A DNA stretch of 64,000 bases, taken from Corbicula japonica. Lineage: Eukaryota > Mollusca > Bivalvia > Venerida > Cyrenidae. Numbering within the stretch: position 1 is the stretch's first letter; the number at the start of each line of letters is the position of its first letter. The translations under genes were made by a program, and so were the position numbers. The stretch lies in NCBI GenBank assembly GCA_038501625.1, contig JAZAYU010000006.1:12154638-12218637 (forward strand), in the 5' to 3' direction. Below, piece after piece: positions 62,943 to 64,000 of the stretch. Below the pieces are notes generated by a model. The model did not search any database. It was not told where the DNA came from and was given only the letters and a program-made list of their open reading frames with translations.

Positions 62943-64000
62943 TTTCCTTGTCTAACCAACTAAATAAATCCCGACCGGTAAATCCCAACCGTTTTCATCG
63001 TAAACTTTGTGTTCAAACCACACTATCCACAACACACATATTTAGCTCTTGTTATATCACTAAAACTATCATGAACCATAAATTCCAAAGAGTCTACACT
63101 GTATACTCCATACCACACAAAAAGACAATAAACAAAACGACATTTGAAACTTCTATTGAACTTTTGTAATCCAATTTTCGTCAATTTCTCTAGCCGCTTG
63201 ATTGACTACGGTGCGGAATTGTTCAACTTTGACCTCTGAGTCTGAAGAATAACGCATATGGAGAAATAAACAAACTCCCTCAAAGTTATATTCCAAATAA
63301 ACATATAATCACCAAATGTTTTAAATTGCAAGTACGTAAACATAAATTTGTGATAGATGAACATATTTAAATGACCGTCACACTAGAGTGTGGAACTATT
63401 TCGCAAAGGTGCTCAACTAATTAAGAAAGTAGTCCGTTTCCGATGCTAACGACGCAAAGGGGAGCACACTCACGAGTCAGACATTTTCGTGCGTCACGAA
63501 TTACTTCCCTTATCACAGAAATAACATTTTGGTTAATTGAACAAAATTTAATGATGGTTTAATGGTAAATATAGGGAAGTTGAGCGAAATATTTTAAAAT
63601 TAAAATGATATTTAATCAGAGTAAAACAAATGTCTATAGATTAAATTTTCTCTATTCTCTCTCTTTCTATTTCTCTGGTTTCAATTTCCCAGTTCAATAA
63701 CCCCAAGGATATCCTTCCTGCTTTTTAAATTTTGCATTTGGCGTTGTGTGTGATATGCAGAATTTAAATTCTAAGTTCCCCTGTCAAAATTCTATTCTGT
63801 TTATTTCCACCCATTGTTTTCTCGTTTAGGGCAAACCCATTCATTTATCTAGGGACCATACGCCGCTGAACATGGAATGGTATTAATCTGAAAATACCGC
63901 ATAGAAGGTTCCATGTCCACTGCCATATGCACACCATCGTTTGGGTTAGTCAAAATTGTACTGTTTATTGGTGTAAATATTGAATTGCGCTCATTCCATT
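62943..64000 (-). promoter_or_regulatory. 5' flank / 5' UTR / presumed promoter region of the CCDC88 gene
   Basis: No protein-coding signal or MITE copy is seen here, unlike the introns. The stretch 63380-63520 is relatively CpG-rich, with 'cgtgcgtcacgaa' and 'tccgatgctaacgacg'. No TATA box could be placed and the transcription start is unknown. The call rests on position upstream of the start codon. Confidence 0.45.

Noticed and set aside
63380..63520. Divergent gene start on the plus strand
   Set aside because: The CpG-rich stretch is compatible with a shared promoter, but no supported frame or splice site follows to the right edge.

Overview
The window is eukaryotic, AT-rich and intron-dominated. 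It holds one recognisable protein-coding gene, on the minus strand, plus a dense load of small non-autonomous transposons and tandem repeats. The host is most likely a bivalve mollusc, probably a clam. That rests on intron structure, tandem-repeat-bearing elements with an ACGG-type microsatellite tail (the pearl/DTC84 kind known from bivalves), and 'gggcataact'-type bivalve repeats. The species cannot be named from sequence alone.

The gene is a CCDC88 (girdin/Daple family) homologue. I rebuilt 20 coding exons by hand with GT-AG boundaries and matching phases. They run from the start ATG at 62942 down to 3301 and continue past the left edge. The joined frame is 4,222 nt (1,407 codons plus one base). 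Exons 1-6 encode the N-terminal HOOK domain, exon 7 a Ser/Pro linker and the start of the coiled coil, and exons 8-20 the long coiled coil with a 1,382-nt exon at 17009-18390. Exons 20-21 encode a basic segment and the Ser-rich start of the C-terminal region. The distal C-terminus, where vertebrate girdin and Daple carry their G-protein and signalling motifs, lies outside the window. A phase-compatible extra exon (10861-10992) could be an in-frame 44-residue cassette or an alternative first exon with its own ATG.

Introns make up about 93% of the gene span and are packed with repeats. (1) About 50 copies of a roughly 240-bp element flanked by TTAA, with CCCTTT...AAAGGG ends and two internal hairpins, read as a piggyBac-like MITE. 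(2) About 11 copies of a roughly 145-bp near-perfect palindrome, several nested inside family 1. (3) Single TIR elements: a 963-bp TA-flanked element in intron 10, a 1.5-kb element nested in a MITE in intron 11, a 775-bp hAT-like element with an 8-bp target duplication, a 178-bp pogo/Tigger-like element and a 223-bp TA-flanked MITE. (4) Tandem arrays: two pearl-like composites (31.1-32.2 kb and 55.0-56.3 kb), a 33-bp minisatellite grown from a MITE core (41.6-41.9 kb), and a 51-bp array that re-duplicates the exon 20 splice donor (3.8-4.2 kb).

The most unusual points are the repeated splice donor, the phase-symmetric extra exon, the inverted MITE pair hugging exon 14, the concerted changes at the two MITE ends, and the regular nuclear-receptor-type half-site triplets in the 55-56 kb array. 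No tRNA, rRNA, CRISPR or bacterial-type feature was seen.
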